Shown: positions 54,854-63,845, counted from the stretch's first letter. The stretch: 64,000 nt of DNA from Stutzerimonas stutzeri (GCF_009789555.1 NZ_CP046902.1:4108001-4172000), one strand, 5' to 3'. Notes: a model not told the origin generated them from the sequence alone. Numbers and translations are program-made.

Positions 54854-56011
54854 TCAAAGGCTCAGGTCGAAACTCAGCAGGTAAACGTTTCGGTCGTAGG
54901 TCTCCGAGCTCAGGCTGGAGTCGTTTTCCGTTCTGAGATACGAAAGGGTCACGTCGATCCAGCGATCCGGTGACCAGGTCACGCCAGCGCCGTAGCCGGT
55001 GCGCTCATCGTCGCGGTTGATTCCTTCGTACTCCCGATCGGAAAAGCGGTAGAGCAGTTCGGTCGAAACACGCGAGGTCCACTCATGATCCCAACTGGCG
55101 ATGGTCGTCCAGTCGTTGATGGTGCTGGCACCGTCGTCGCCCTCGTCGAAGGCACGGCGGGAATTGATCGTGAAGGCCGAATAGGACCGTGGCTTGTAGG
55201 TGACGCCGACTTCCCACATGGGGCTGGTGAAGTCTTTGCGCTGATCGCTGTCGAAATCCTTGCGCTCGGCACCAAGCTTGACCGTACCGGATGTCTTTGC
55301 GGTGGCATCCCAGGTCGCGCCCCCGAGCAGCGCCAGGTTCGTGCTGTCGCGCAGCGCACTGGCGAGTTTGTAGTCGTGATCGGTGTGCCGAACCTCGACG
55401 AGTGAGCGAGTTCTGGAGCCAAGGCGATGGAACCAGATGGAATTGAACATCAGGCTGTCGCGCTCTTCAGCCGCGTTGAGGTTGCCGCTGTTGTGATACC
55501 GGCGCTGTTCGTAATTGGTTCCGAATTCGAGCTGGTTACGCGCGGTACTGGCGCCGAAACGGTACGCCGCACGGGCAATCGCCCGGCTGTACTTGTCGTT
55601 TTCGGTCGCATCTTCGGTGTCCGCGGTCTCTTCCACGCGGTGGTAGGCGAGCCCCCAGCTCAAACGATGGCGGGAGGTGAACTCCATGACGCTTCTGAGC
55701 TGCAGGTGATGGTCGGTGTTGCTCGCTTCGGAGTCCGAATGAAAGATATCGCTGTTGAAGGAATACTCCAGTTCGTACTCGCTGTTGCGATTCCCCGTAC
55801 CCAACAGGAAGGTCGGGTTGATGCCCGTCACCCAGGACGCCTGCTCGTTGTCCGACAGCCCGCGATAGTTGTCGTCGTAGCTTTCGCGCACAACCAGCGT
55901 CGGGGTGAACTCGAAACCACCAATGCGTATGTCCTGCGGGTCGTTCACTGCCCAGCTTTCGGTAGCGACAAGACACAGTAGCGATACACCTGGAAGCGTG
56001 ATGTTCCTCAT
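54854..56011 (-). CDS. Outer-membrane beta-barrel protein (BBP2-type) of the EPS locus
   Basis: 385 residues with signal peptide (about 1-21, SWA). The mature part has many alternating beta strands, ending in LLSFDLSL with an outer-membrane-type terminal aromatic/hydrophobic pattern. Strand pairs such as RHRLSWGLAYHRVEE repeat through the length. It resembles BBP2/VpsM-associated barrels that complete short Wza-type exporters. AAGGGA lies before the ATG at 56011. It is the first structural gene after the ops-like element. Confidence 0.8.
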   Translation of the reverse strand: MRNITLPGVSLLCLVATESWAVNDPQDIRIGGFEFTPTLVVRESYDDNYRGLSDNEQASWVTGINPTFLLGTGNRNSEYELEYSFNSDIFHSDSEASNTDHHLQLRSVMEFTSRHRLSWGLAYHRVEETADTEDATENDKYSRAIARAAYRFGASTARNQLEFGTNYEQRRYHNSGNLNAAEERDSLMFNSIWFHRLGSRTRSLVEVRHTDHDYKLASALRDSTNLALLGGATWDATAKTSGTVKLGAERKDFDSDQRKDFTSPMWEVGVTYKPRSYSAFTINSRRAFDEGDDGASTINDWTTIASWDHEWTSRVSTELLYRFSDREYEGINRDDERTGYGAGVTWSPDRWIDVTLSYLRTENDSSLSSETYDRNVYLLSFDLSL

Positions 56012-56176
56012 ATGGAATCCCTTCTCGGAGATAAATTGTTGTTCATGCCTCGACTCCGGCCGCGACGCTGGCTCTTGTGAGCAGGCATAGACACGAAACA
56101 GACCGCAAATATCCCCGACAGTTGCAGAATCGATGAGTGGCGCGCCTTCGAAGCGTTGCCGGCGCTCGCCGAAACA

Positions 56177-56224
56177 GAACCGCCGCTGCGGTTCAGGCAC
56201 GCTACCGCCCCAGGGCGACGCCCT
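56177..56224 (-). promoter_or_regulatory. ops-like (JUMPStart) element between two hairpins
   Basis: Read leftward, GGCGGTAGCGTG (56209-56198) equals the enterobacterial ops element that recruits RfaH to paused RNA polymerase. It is preceded directly by a perfect hairpin CAGGGC-GTC-GCCCTG (56224-56210). A second perfect hairpin GAACCGC-AGCG-GCGGTTC (56194-56177) follows after 3 nt. It lies in the leader of the EPS operon, 190 bp before its first gene and just downstream of the RfaH-like gene. Confidence 0.8.
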
Positions 56225-56321
56225 GTAACGGTGGTCTCGGCGGCCAGAAAGCAAGCCGCCGCCCACGTCGAGCAGATGCTCGAGACGGCAGGCGAAACCA
56301 AGAGAGATTCGTTACTTATTA

Positions 56322-56849
56322 TTAGGAAGGCACTACTGCGCGCCGTTGGACGGGTTGAATGCGTGCCAGCGGTATCTGGACCTGCTGCTGGCGATTGAGC
56401 ACGTTCAACAGCACCATCACCCGCTGCTCTGCGTCCATGGCGACAAAAACAGCCTCGATGTCGGCGCGCGCGCCCACCTTGACCTGTACGCGATCACCGG
56501 GCATCAGCGCAGCCCGGACATCGGTCGTTTCGCAGCGCTGCCTGAGGTGCTCGACGATGGCGTCCTGTACCCGACAGGGCTGGCCGCAGAACGCGACGAC
56601 TCGACTGACCCCGCGCGTCGAGCGTAGCGATAGCCAGTTGTCGTTCTCGCCCATTCGAATAAACAGATACCCCGGAAACAATGGCTCCTGAAGCTCACGC
56701 AGCCTCCCGCCGCCCATCGTCTGCACCTTGACGATGGGTGCAAAGCATTCGAAGCCCTGGCGCGCGAGATGCGCTTGAGCCCGGCCATCCTGGCGCGACT
56801 TGCACTGCACCAGATACCAGGCCTTCGGCCATTCGGTATGTCTATCCAC
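56322..56849 (-). CDS. rfaH: RfaH-like NusG-family antiterminator
   Basis: About 175 residues. The NGN domain reads WYLVQCKSRQDGRAQAHLAR, then EPLFPGYLFIRMG and TRGVSRVVAF, which follow E. coli RfaH closely. A KOW-like C-terminal part starts MPGDRVQVKVG. It would load on RNA polymerase at ops and suppress termination. I choose the GTG at 56849 with GGAG 5 nt upstream; an ATG at 56873 lacks a good site. An ops match lies directly downstream. It may act as a locus-specific regulator (LoaP-like idea) rather than the global RfaH. Confidence 0.85.
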   Translation of the reverse strand: MDRHTEWPKAWYLVQCKSRQDGRAQAHLARQGFECFAPIVKVQTMGGGRLRELQEPLFPGYLFIRMGENDNWLSLRSTRGVSRVVAFCGQPCRVQDAIVEHLRQRCETTDVRAALMPGDRVQVKVGARADIEAVFVAMDAEQRVMVLLNVLNRQQQVQIPLARIQPVQRRAVVPS

Positions 56850-57091
56850 AGCTTCTCCGAGCGCACGGAACATTCGGCGAGGGCCTGCGACCGATTCGTG
56901 AACCGCTGGATGACCAGTCGCCCTTTCTGGACCTGACGGGCACAAAGGGAGTTCCGCCCCGCTACACCCGGCAACATCCGGAAAAGGATGAGCGGTAGCG
57001 CTACGACGTCATGTCGGACGAACGTTGGCCGAAATGCCACCAACGACGCGGTCTGTCGCTGCGCGAGACGGGATTGACACTGGGAAAGACG

Positions 57092-57111
57092 AAGGGGCCT
57101 GGCGGCCCCTT
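57092..57111 (-). terminator. Terminator after cvfB
   Basis: AAGGGGCC pairs with GGCCCCTT around a 4-nt loop, 10 bp beyond the leftward cvfB-like stop codon. Only a weak T-rich stretch follows. Confidence 0.7.
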
Positions 57112-57121
57112 GGCGTGCGGA

Positions 57122-57958
57122 TCAGGCGCGTTCGATGCGATCCGGGTGGATCACGATCCGGCCCTGCTTGTACAGACCGCCGATCGCCTTCTTGAAGTTG
57201 CCCTTGCTGACACCAAAGAGCCGAGCGATTTCGTCGGCTGCGGTCTTGTCGCTGACCGGGAGTGCGCCCTGGTTTTCCTGCAGTTTCTGCAGGATCAGCG
57301 CCTGCAACGCATCAGCCGCTTCGCTGCCCACCGGCTGCAGGCTCAGGCTGATCTTGCCGTCGGCCCTAACTTCCTTGATATAGCCTTTTTCGCGCATCCC
57401 GCCACGCAGGAACTTGAAGGCCTCGTTCTTGTGGATCAGGCCCCAGTGCTTGCCATTGACGATCGCCTTGTAGCCGAGATCGGTGGGTTCGACGACCAAC
57501 AGGTCCACCGCTTCGCCAGCCGCGTAGCGAGGCGGCGTCTTGTCCAGATAGCGATCCAGCCGCGCCGTCGCGGTGATGCGTTTGCTGTGCTTGTCCAGAT
57601 AGACGTGCACGACACAATAGTCGCCTTCTTTCAGCGGCCGTTTTTCTTCGGAATGCGGCAGCAGCAAATCCTTGGGCAATCCCCAGTCGAGGAAGAGTCC
57701 GACCCGATTGATCTCGACGACCTTGAGGCTGGCAAATTCACCCACCTGGACCTTGGGCTTGTCGGTCGTCGCGATGAGCTTGTCCTCACTGTCGAGGTAG
57801 ATGAAGACGTTCAGCCAGTCATCGACCTCGGTCGGGACGTTCTTGGGAATGTAGCGATTGGGCAGCAGAATCTCGCCGTCCGGCCCTCCGTCCAGGTACA
57901 AACCGAAACCGGTGTGCTTGACGATTTGCATGCTGTTGAAACGCCCGATGGCAGCCAT
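57122..57958 (-). CDS. cvfB: CvfB-family S1-like RNA-binding protein
   Basis: 278 residues, the normal size. S1-like domains are visible as GFGLYLDGGPDGEILLPNRY (about 17-36), VGLFLDWGLPKDLLLPHSEE (about 84-104) and GYKAIVNGKHWGLIHKNEAF. A C-terminal winged helix ends with FGVSKGNFKKAIGGLYKQGR. It binds RNA and was linked to virulence-factor expression in Staphylococcus (CvfB); its role in pseudomonads is unknown. Confidence 0.85.
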   Translation of the reverse strand: MAAIGRFNSMQIVKHTGFGLYLDGGPDGEILLPNRYIPKNVPTEVDDWLNVFIYLDSEDKLIATTDKPKVQVGEFASLKVVEINRVGLFLDWGLPKDLLLPHSEEKRPLKEGDYCVVHVYLDKHSKRITATARLDRYLDKTPPRYAAGEAVDLLVVEPTDLGYKAIVNGKHWGLIHKNEAFKFLRGGMREKGYIKEVRADGKISLSLQPVGSEAADALQALILQKLQENQGALPVSDKTAADEIARLFGVSKGNFKKAIGGLYKQGRIVIHPDRIERA

Positions 57959-58077
57959 GTGAAGAATCCTGTGTTCGAATCCGACAATTCTAACAGGCCC
58001 ATTGGACCCGAGCGCGCCACGGTCGACCGAACCGCTGCTGCCTCATCAGACAAGGCCGACGCTCGTCTCGCCCCGTT

Positions 58078-60411
58078 CTAGCGAGGCAAGGCGTAGGCGA
58101 TGATCGCATCGCCCGCCCGGGTCCCGAGGGAGCCATGGCCGCCAGCGACCACGACGACCATCTGCCGCCCGGTACGGCTCAGATAAGTCATCGGCGTGGC
58201 CTGGCCACCGGCAGGCAATCGCCATCTGCCCAGCTCCTTGCCCGTACTGACGTCGTAGGCGCGCAGGTAGTTGTCCAGCGTGCCGCTGAGAAACGCCACG
58301 CCGCCGCCAGTGAGCATCGGCCCGCCAAGGCTCGGAACGCCCATCTTGAACGGAAGCGGAATCGGCGAGCGGTCGCGCACGGTGCCATTGCGGCGCATCC
58401 AGTGAGTCTTGCCGGTACGCAGATCGGCGCCGGCGACATATCCCCAGGGCGGCGCGACGCAGGGCAGGCCAATTGGCGAAACGAAAGGCTTGAGTTCAAC
58501 GGCAAAGGGCGCGCCGAAATTCTCGTTGAGGTGCGGCTCATTGCTCGACACATAGGTGGCGCGATCATTCTCGCGGGGAATCAGCGTCGACGTGAACGGC
58601 AGGTAAGCTGGCGTGCTGAACACCATCTGCCTGACCGGATCGACGGCGACACCCCCCCAATTGAACACGCCGAAGTTCCCGGGATGCACCAGCGTGCCCT
58701 GGGTGGACGGCGGTGTATAGCGGCCTTCATAGCGCAACGAATGGAACCGGATGTGGCAGATCATCTGATCGATGAACGTGGCCCCCCACAGGTCCTTGCC
58801 TTGGAGCATGGGCGGCTCGTAGGACAGTGCCGACACCGGCTGGGTAGGCGCTGTCCAGTCACCATCGGCCGCCCCTTGCGGCGCCGGCACTTCGCGCACT
58901 GGCAGGATCGGTTCCCCGGTGCGGCGGTCCAGTACATAGATATCGCCTTGCTTGGTTGGCGCGACCAGCGCGGGGATCGGCCCATGTTCCGTGTCGATAT
59001 CGACCAGGCTCGGCTGCGCGGGCACGTCCATGTCCCAGAGATCGTGATGCACCGTCTGGAAGACCCAGCGCAACTCACCGGTTTCCAGCTCAAGGGCAAC
59101 GATGGAAGACGAGAAACGCTCGCTGTTCTCGCTGCGATTGCCACCCCACTGGTCCGGCACCTGGTTGCCCAGCGGCACGTAGACCAGGCCCAGCGCCTCG
59201 TCGGCGCTGGAAATGCTCCAGCTGTTGGGCGTGCTCTGGCTGTAGGTTTCACCTTCGCCGATCGGCTCGGTCTGCTGCGGATTGCCCGGATCCCAGTTCC
59301 ACTTCAGCTCGCCGGTGATGACATCGTAGGCCCGTATGACCCCGGACGGCTCGGTGGTCGAAACGTTGTCGTTCACCGCTCCGCCAACGATGACCAGATT
59401 CCGGGCGACCACCGGCGGTGAGGTCGAATAATAGAAGCCTTCCTTCACGTTCGGCATGTTTGCCCACAGATCCACCGCGCCATTGCGACCGAACCCGGGA
59501 CACACCCGACCGGTCCGGGCATCCAGCGCGATCAGCCGCGCATCGGCGGTCGGCATGAACAACCGTTGGCGGCAGGCCTGGTCGCCGGGCGCCGCCTCGC
59601 TGAAGTGGTAGGACAGCCCGCGACAGGTCAGATGCTGGCGATTGACCGAGGCCGGCACCTGGGGATCGAAGCGCCAACGTTCCTGCCCCGTCTCGGCGTC
59701 CAATGCGATGACGAAATTGTGCGGCGTACAGATATAGAGACTGTCGTCTATCTTGAGCGGCGTGACCTCGTAGGTGGTCTCGGGTGGGTCGTCCTCGCGG
59801 CGCCGATCACCGGTATTGAACTGCCAGGCCTTTTCCAGCCGAGCGACATTGCTTGGCGTGAGCTGCGCCAACGGGGAATAACGCATGCCATGCTGGGTGC
59901 GACCGTAGGCATGCCATTCGCCGTCCGGGACATCGGCATTCGGGTCGCCGGGCGCCGCTGCCAACGGTGGCGGCAATATTCCCTTGAGGTCGTGACTATC
60001 GCTGGAGAGCGCCTGTGCCGCCGCCGCGCCCCAAAGCAGAACCGCCAGCATCAGGGCGAGCGCGCTGCCGCCCCAGGCCCGCGCGCCGAAGTGTTGCCAA
60101 CCCAGTCGCTGCGCAACCCAGGGCGTCAGCAACCATAACCCCAGCGGCGCAACGATGCTGCCGCGCGGCGCCAGTTGCCACCAATCGAAACCCACCTCGT
60201 ACAGCGCCCAGCCCAACGCACCGAGCATGACCAGTGCATAGACCCACAACGCCGCGCGGCGCCTGGCCAGCAGTAGCGCACCGGTGAGCAGAAAGCCGGC
60301 GGCGAGGATCGCGAAATACCAGGTCCCGCCCAGCGAGACGATTTTCCACCCGCCGACGGCAAGCGTCAGGCCCAAAATGATGCACAAGACTGCACTGATG
60401 ACGACCGCCAC
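58078..60411 (-). CDS. gcd: Membrane-bound PQQ-dependent glucose dehydrogenase
   Basis: 777 residues with five N-terminal helices (up to about residue 145) and a periplasmic eight-bladed PQQ propeller. Blades start DGEWHAYGRTQHGMRYSPL, with W-motif pieces such as VYVPLGNQVPDQWGGN and the end GGHGSLGTRAGDAIIAYALP. It oxidises glucose to gluconate in the periplasm and passes electrons to ubiquinone. It could instead be the related quinate/shikimate enzyme; GGHGS near the end favours glucose. Confidence 0.88.
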   Translation of the reverse strand: MAVVISAVLCIILGLTLAVGGWKIVSLGGTWYFAILAAGFLLTGALLLARRRAALWVYALVMLGALGWALYEVGFDWWQLAPRGSIVAPLGLWLLTPWVAQRLGWQHFGARAWGGSALALMLAVLLWGAAAAQALSSDSHDLKGILPPPLAAAPGDPNADVPDGEWHAYGRTQHGMRYSPLAQLTPSNVARLEKAWQFNTGDRRREDDPPETTYEVTPLKIDDSLYICTPHNFVIALDAETGQERWRFDPQVPASVNRQHLTCRGLSYHFSEAAPGDQACRQRLFMPTADARLIALDARTGRVCPGFGRNGAVDLWANMPNVKEGFYYSTSPPVVARNLVIVGGAVNDNVSTTEPSGVIRAYDVITGELKWNWDPGNPQQTEPIGEGETYSQSTPNSWSISSADEALGLVYVPLGNQVPDQWGGNRSENSERFSSSIVALELETGELRWVFQTVHHDLWDMDVPAQPSLVDIDTEHGPIPALVAPTKQGDIYVLDRRTGEPILPVREVPAPQGAADGDWTAPTQPVSALSYEPPMLQGKDLWGATFIDQMICHIRFHSLRYEGRYTPPSTQGTLVHPGNFGVFNWGGVAVDPVRQMVFSTPAYLPFTSTLIPRENDRATYVSSNEPHLNENFGAPFAVELKPFVSPIGLPCVAPPWGYVAGADLRTGKTHWMRRNGTVRDRSPIPLPFKMGVPSLGGPMLTGGGVAFLSGTLDNYLRAYDVSTGKELGRWRLPAGGQATPMTYLSRTGRQMVVVVAGGHGSLGTRAGDAIIAYALPR

Positions 60412-60573
60412 GCTTCCTCCTATCCGTGCGTCAGGCCTGGAGATGGCGAAACGTAACCCCTGTCAAAGCCTCCCCAGCGACCCGCCATGCCGGAGCATTC
60501 GATCATCCGGCACTACAGTGGACCGACGGCCGGCGAGAACGCTCCCTGCCCATGGCTGCGCCGGCGATCCCGA

Positions 60574-61725
60574 TCATGGCTCTGCACTCAAGCCGACCCG
60601 CAGCAACTGGCCGCTCGACGAGTCGGTCAGCAGGTACAGGAAGCCGTCCGGCCCTACACGAACGTCGCGAATTCGCGCGCCCAATTGCTTGAGCAGGCGT
60701 TCCTCCCCGGCGATCCTGTCGCCGTCGAGCTGCAAGCGGATCAGCGACTGGTCGACCAGCGCGCCGATGAACAGGTTGTGCTGCCACTCCGGGAACCGCT
60801 GCGCGTCATAAAAGGCCATGCCGCTGATACCTGGCGATCGTTCCCACACATGGTGCGGCGGCTCGGTCCCCGCGACGGTTTTGCCTTCAGCCTCCGGTAT
60901 CGGTTGGCCGCCATAGTTGATGCCATGGGTCGCCAGTGGCCAGCCATAGTTGCGCCCCGACTGGGGAATATTGATCTCGTCGCCGCCGCGCGGGCCGTGC
61001 TCGTGGGTCCAGAGCTTGCCGCTCCACGGGTTGATGGCGGCGCCCTGCTGATTGCGGTGACCGTAGGACCAGATTTCCGGGCGAGCCTCCTGGGTCGCCG
61101 CGAAGGGGTTGTCGTCCGGAACCTTGCCGTCAGGGTAGATGCGCACCAGCTTGCCCTGGAGTTTGTCGAGCTCCTGGGCCGTGGGCCGCTGGTTGTTCTC
61201 GCCCAGCGCAATGAACAGATGCCCCTCGTCATCGAACACCAACCGGGAGCCGAAATGAATGCCGGTGGACAGCTTCGGCTGCTGGCGAAAGATAACCGTG
61301 AAGTCGTCCAGCCCACTCAGGTCGTCGGCCAGCCGGCCGCGCCCCACGGTGGTGCCCGCCTGGCCGTCATCGCCGGCCTCGGCGTAGCTGAGATAGACCA
61401 GCCGGTCCTGCCCGAACCCGGGCGACAGGCGAACATCGAGCAAGCCACCCTGTCCACGCGCAAACACCTCCGGCACACCCGCGAGCGGTTCGGATATCTG
61501 CCCATCGCCACTGATGATACGCAGCCTTCCGGGCCGCTCGGTCACCAGCATGCCCTTGTCATCCGGCAAAAACGCTAAGGCCCAGGGATGCTCCAGGTCG
61601 CTGGCGACGGTCTGCACCGTGACGCGACCTTGCTCGCTGTCGAAGTATTCGACTTCGGCGAACGCCGGCGACGAACAGGCCAGAACCAGGCTGCAGACAA
61701 GGGCGTGACGGGCAAAGCGAGACAT
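60574..61725 (-). CDS. Soluble PQQ-dependent aldose sugar dehydrogenase
   Basis: 383 residues with signal peptide (about 1-23, AFA). A six-bladed GDH-B-like propeller has LEHPWALAFLPDDKGMLVTE, LSTGIHFGSRLVFDDEGHLF, YGHRNQQGAAINPW and HEHGPRGGDEIN. These match YliI/Asd, a periplasmic PQQ aldose dehydrogenase of broad specificity. AGGAGC precedes the ATG at 61725. It lies next to gcd, so two different PQQ sugar oxidation systems are together. Confidence 0.9.
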   Translation of the reverse strand: MSRFARHALVCSLVLACSSPAFAEVEYFDSEQGRVTVQTVASDLEHPWALAFLPDDKGMLVTERPGRLRIISGDGQISEPLAGVPEVFARGQGGLLDVRLSPGFGQDRLVYLSYAEAGDDGQAGTTVGRGRLADDLSGLDDFTVIFRQQPKLSTGIHFGSRLVFDDEGHLFIALGENNQRPTAQELDKLQGKLVRIYPDGKVPDDNPFAATQEARPEIWSYGHRNQQGAAINPWSGKLWTHEHGPRGGDEINIPQSGRNYGWPLATHGINYGGQPIPEAEGKTVAGTEPPHHVWERSPGISGMAFYDAQRFPEWQHNLFIGALVDQSLIRLQLDGDRIAGEERLLKQLGARIRDVRVGPDGFLYLLTDSSSGQLLRVGLSAEP

Positions 61726-61866
61726 GGGATAGCTCCTGAGTGAAAGGCGACTGTTTAAGAAGACCATGGACGACCCGAAATGCTCAGCGCGTGGCCGCGC
61801 ACCGAAAATCGAACAAAAATTAGCCAGATCTGTATAATGTCCGGTTCGACTGACCAAAGGAACCCG

Positions 61867-62052
61867 ATGACGATGGCCTCCAAGACCACATCCGCCAAAC
61901 GTAAACCCGAACCCGCCAGCGAAACCAGCCAATCCCTGGCCGCTCAGATGGCTGCCTTCCTGAAGGCCGGTGGCGAAGTCCAAAAGATCCCCAACGGCGT
62001 CAGCGGCCAGACCCAGGGCCCGTCGCGACAGATCACCATCAGCAAGAAGTAA
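61867..62052 (+). CDS. Small conserved-looking basic protein, 61 residues
   Basis: It begins MTMASKTTSAKRKPEPASET, then has SLAAQMAAFLKAGGEVQKIP and NGVSGQTQGPSRQ. AAAGGA lies 6 nt before the ATG. The FLKAGGEVQKIPNGVSGQ piece is known to me from small pseudomonad hypothetical proteins, but no function is attached. It has a disordered N-terminus and one short helix. Confidence 0.75.
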   Translation: MTMASKTTSAKRKPEPASETSQSLAAQMAAFLKAGGEVQKIPNGVSGQTQGPSRQITISKK

Positions 62053-62141
62053 CGCACCACCTGACCGACACGCGAGCTCCCGCCGTTACTGCCGTACCGC
62101 AGCAGCTCGCCAGGTTCCCCTGCACACCCTCCGAGATATCC

Positions 62142-62864
62142 ATGACCGACCCCATGCGCCTGTCCAAACGCCTCGCCGAGCAACTCGGCTGTTCCCGGCG
62201 CGAGGCTGAGCTGTATATCGAGGGCGGCTGGGTCAGCGTCGATGGACAGATCATCGAAGCCCCGTATTTCAAGGTCGAAGACCAACGGATCGAGCTGCTG
62301 CCGGGCGCTACCGCGACCGAAGTGCAGCCGGTGACGTTGCTCCTGCACAAGCCAGCCGGCACCCCCACCGCCACCGACCCCGCGTCCGCCCAGGCGCAAC
62401 TGAGCCAGGCGAGACACTGGTCTGGCGACGATGCCCGGCTCACTCCGCGCGACCGCCACCTGGCTCGCCAGACCGCGCTGCTTGCGCTGGAACCGGACGT
62501 CAGCGGGCTGGTTGTGTTCAGCCAGCAGCGCGAGGTAATTCGTACGCTTGCCGACCCACGCGGCAAGCTCGAGCACGAGTACATCGTCGAAGTGGCGGGT
62601 GAACCCGAGGAAGGCGGCCTGGCGCTGCTGGCCAAGGGCATCGGCCATCGCGGCAGGGTACTGCCCAAGGCCAAAGCCAGTTGGCAGAACGAAACCCGTC
62701 TGCGGATCGTGCTCAAGGCGCCGCAAGCGGGCGACCTGCGCCAGCTGTGCGAAGCGATCGGGCTGCAGATGCGCAGCTGCAAGCGCATTCGCATCGGCCG
62801 TCTGTCGATGGCCAAACTGCCGGTCGGCGAGTGGCGATTCCTCGGCGAGCACGAACGCTTCTAG
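62142..62864 (+). CDS. RsuA/RluF-family pseudouridine synthase-like protein, altered active site
   Basis: 240 residues. An S4 RNA-binding domain (1-60: RLSKRLAEQLGCSRREAELY, IEGGWVSVDG) is followed by an RsuA-type catalytic domain (TLLLHKPAGT, LEHEYIVEV, RIGRLSMAKLPVGEWRFL). In the motif where family members have R-L-D-x-D-T-S-G-L, this protein reads A-L-E-P-D-V-S-G-L. The catalytic Asp is therefore Glu117 and the Arg is Ala115. It may have lost synthase activity and remained an RNA-binding protein. Confidence 0.85.
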   Translation: MTDPMRLSKRLAEQLGCSRREAELYIEGGWVSVDGQIIEAPYFKVEDQRIELLPGATATEVQPVTLLLHKPAGTPTATDPASAQAQLSQARHWSGDDARLTPRDRHLARQTALLALEPDVSGLVVFSQQREVIRTLADPRGKLEHEYIVEVAGEPEEGGLALLAKGIGHRGRVLPKAKASWQNETRLRIVLKAPQAGDLRQLCEAIGLQMRSCKRIRIGRLSMAKLPVGEWRFLGEHERF

Positions 62865-63006
62865 ACAGCACGCTGGCGGCGATCGCCCTGATCGCTCGCG
62901 CCGCCGGGCCCCTCGGCTACGCTGATGCCATTGAAACGGACAGAGGCCATTGGAGGTCACAGCTCCAACGTCGGGCAGTCTCGTCCTCAAGCCGCGAAGG
63001 TTCGTC

Positions 63007-63771
63007 ATGCAGAGACTCGTGCTGGTACTCACCCTGGCTCTGGTGCCTCTGGTCTGCGGGGCGCAGCAGCAGAAAGTCGAAGTCTGGACCTATCACCTTT
63101 CGCCACCTTTCATTCTCGACGACGCCCGAGGCCTTTCGCATGCCTTCGTCGAACTGCTCAACGACGACCCGGCCAACGGTGAGCGTTTCCACTTCGAGTT
63201 GGTGGAATTGCCGCGCAAGCGTGTGGACGTTCGCCTCGCTCGCAAGCGCCCCGGCGTGCTGCTATGGGCCACCCCTCGCTTCTTCACGACTGCACAGGCG
63301 GCCCATGGCAAATGGTCGCAGCCGCTGCTGATCGACCAGCAGGATTTCGTCTCGCTACCCGATGCGCCCGTTGAATACGAGGGCCCTCGTTCGCTGCACG
63401 GTCTTGTCCTGGGAGGTGTGCTCGGGCACCGTTACGCGGCGCTCGAAGAGGATATCGCCCGTGGTGCGATCACGCGCCAGGATGTTCAGACCGATTTGCA
63501 GAACCTCCAGAAGCTGCTCTCCGGACGCATCGACACCTTGCTGATCCCGCGCTCGACCTTGCTCTATTACCGCAAGGACGACCCCCTCAGCGACCTTTAT
63601 GTATCGGATACCCCGCTGTACCAGTTCGCACGGCATCTGCTGGTCAATGGCCCGCTGGGCGCGCCTGTCATGGACTACCTGGACGGCTTTCTCAATGGCT
63701 TGCAGAGCAACCCGCGGTGGCAGATCCTGTTGTTCCAGTACGGACTCAAGCCCATCGCCAGCGAGCCATGA
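63007..63771 (+). CDS. Periplasmic substrate-binding-like protein
   Basis: 254 residues with signal peptide (about 1-19, CGA). The rest looks like an SBP_bac_3-type domain: VEVWTYHLSPPFILDDARGL at the start and KLLSGRIDTLLIPRSTLLYY later. No ABC permease lies next to it. It might be a sensor-like or orphan binding protein. The start is the ATG at 63007 with the signal peptide right after it; the frame is open a further 19 codons. Confidence 0.75.
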   Translation: MQRLVLVLTLALVPLVCGAQQQKVEVWTYHLSPPFILDDARGLSHAFVELLNDDPANGERFHFELVELPRKRVDVRLARKRPGVLLWATPRFFTTAQAAHGKWSQPLLIDQQDFVSLPDAPVEYEGPRSLHGLVLGGVLGHRYAALEEDIARGAITRQDVQTDLQNLQKLLSGRIDTLLIPRSTLLYYRKDDPLSDLYVSDTPLYQFARHLLVNGPLGAPVMDYLDGFLNGLQSNPRWQILLFQYGLKPIASEP

Positions 63772-63845
63772 CGCTGAACAGAAACGAAACTCGCGGGTCA
63801 GAACACGCGCTGACCCACCTAACCCATCATGAGAACAAGGCCGCG

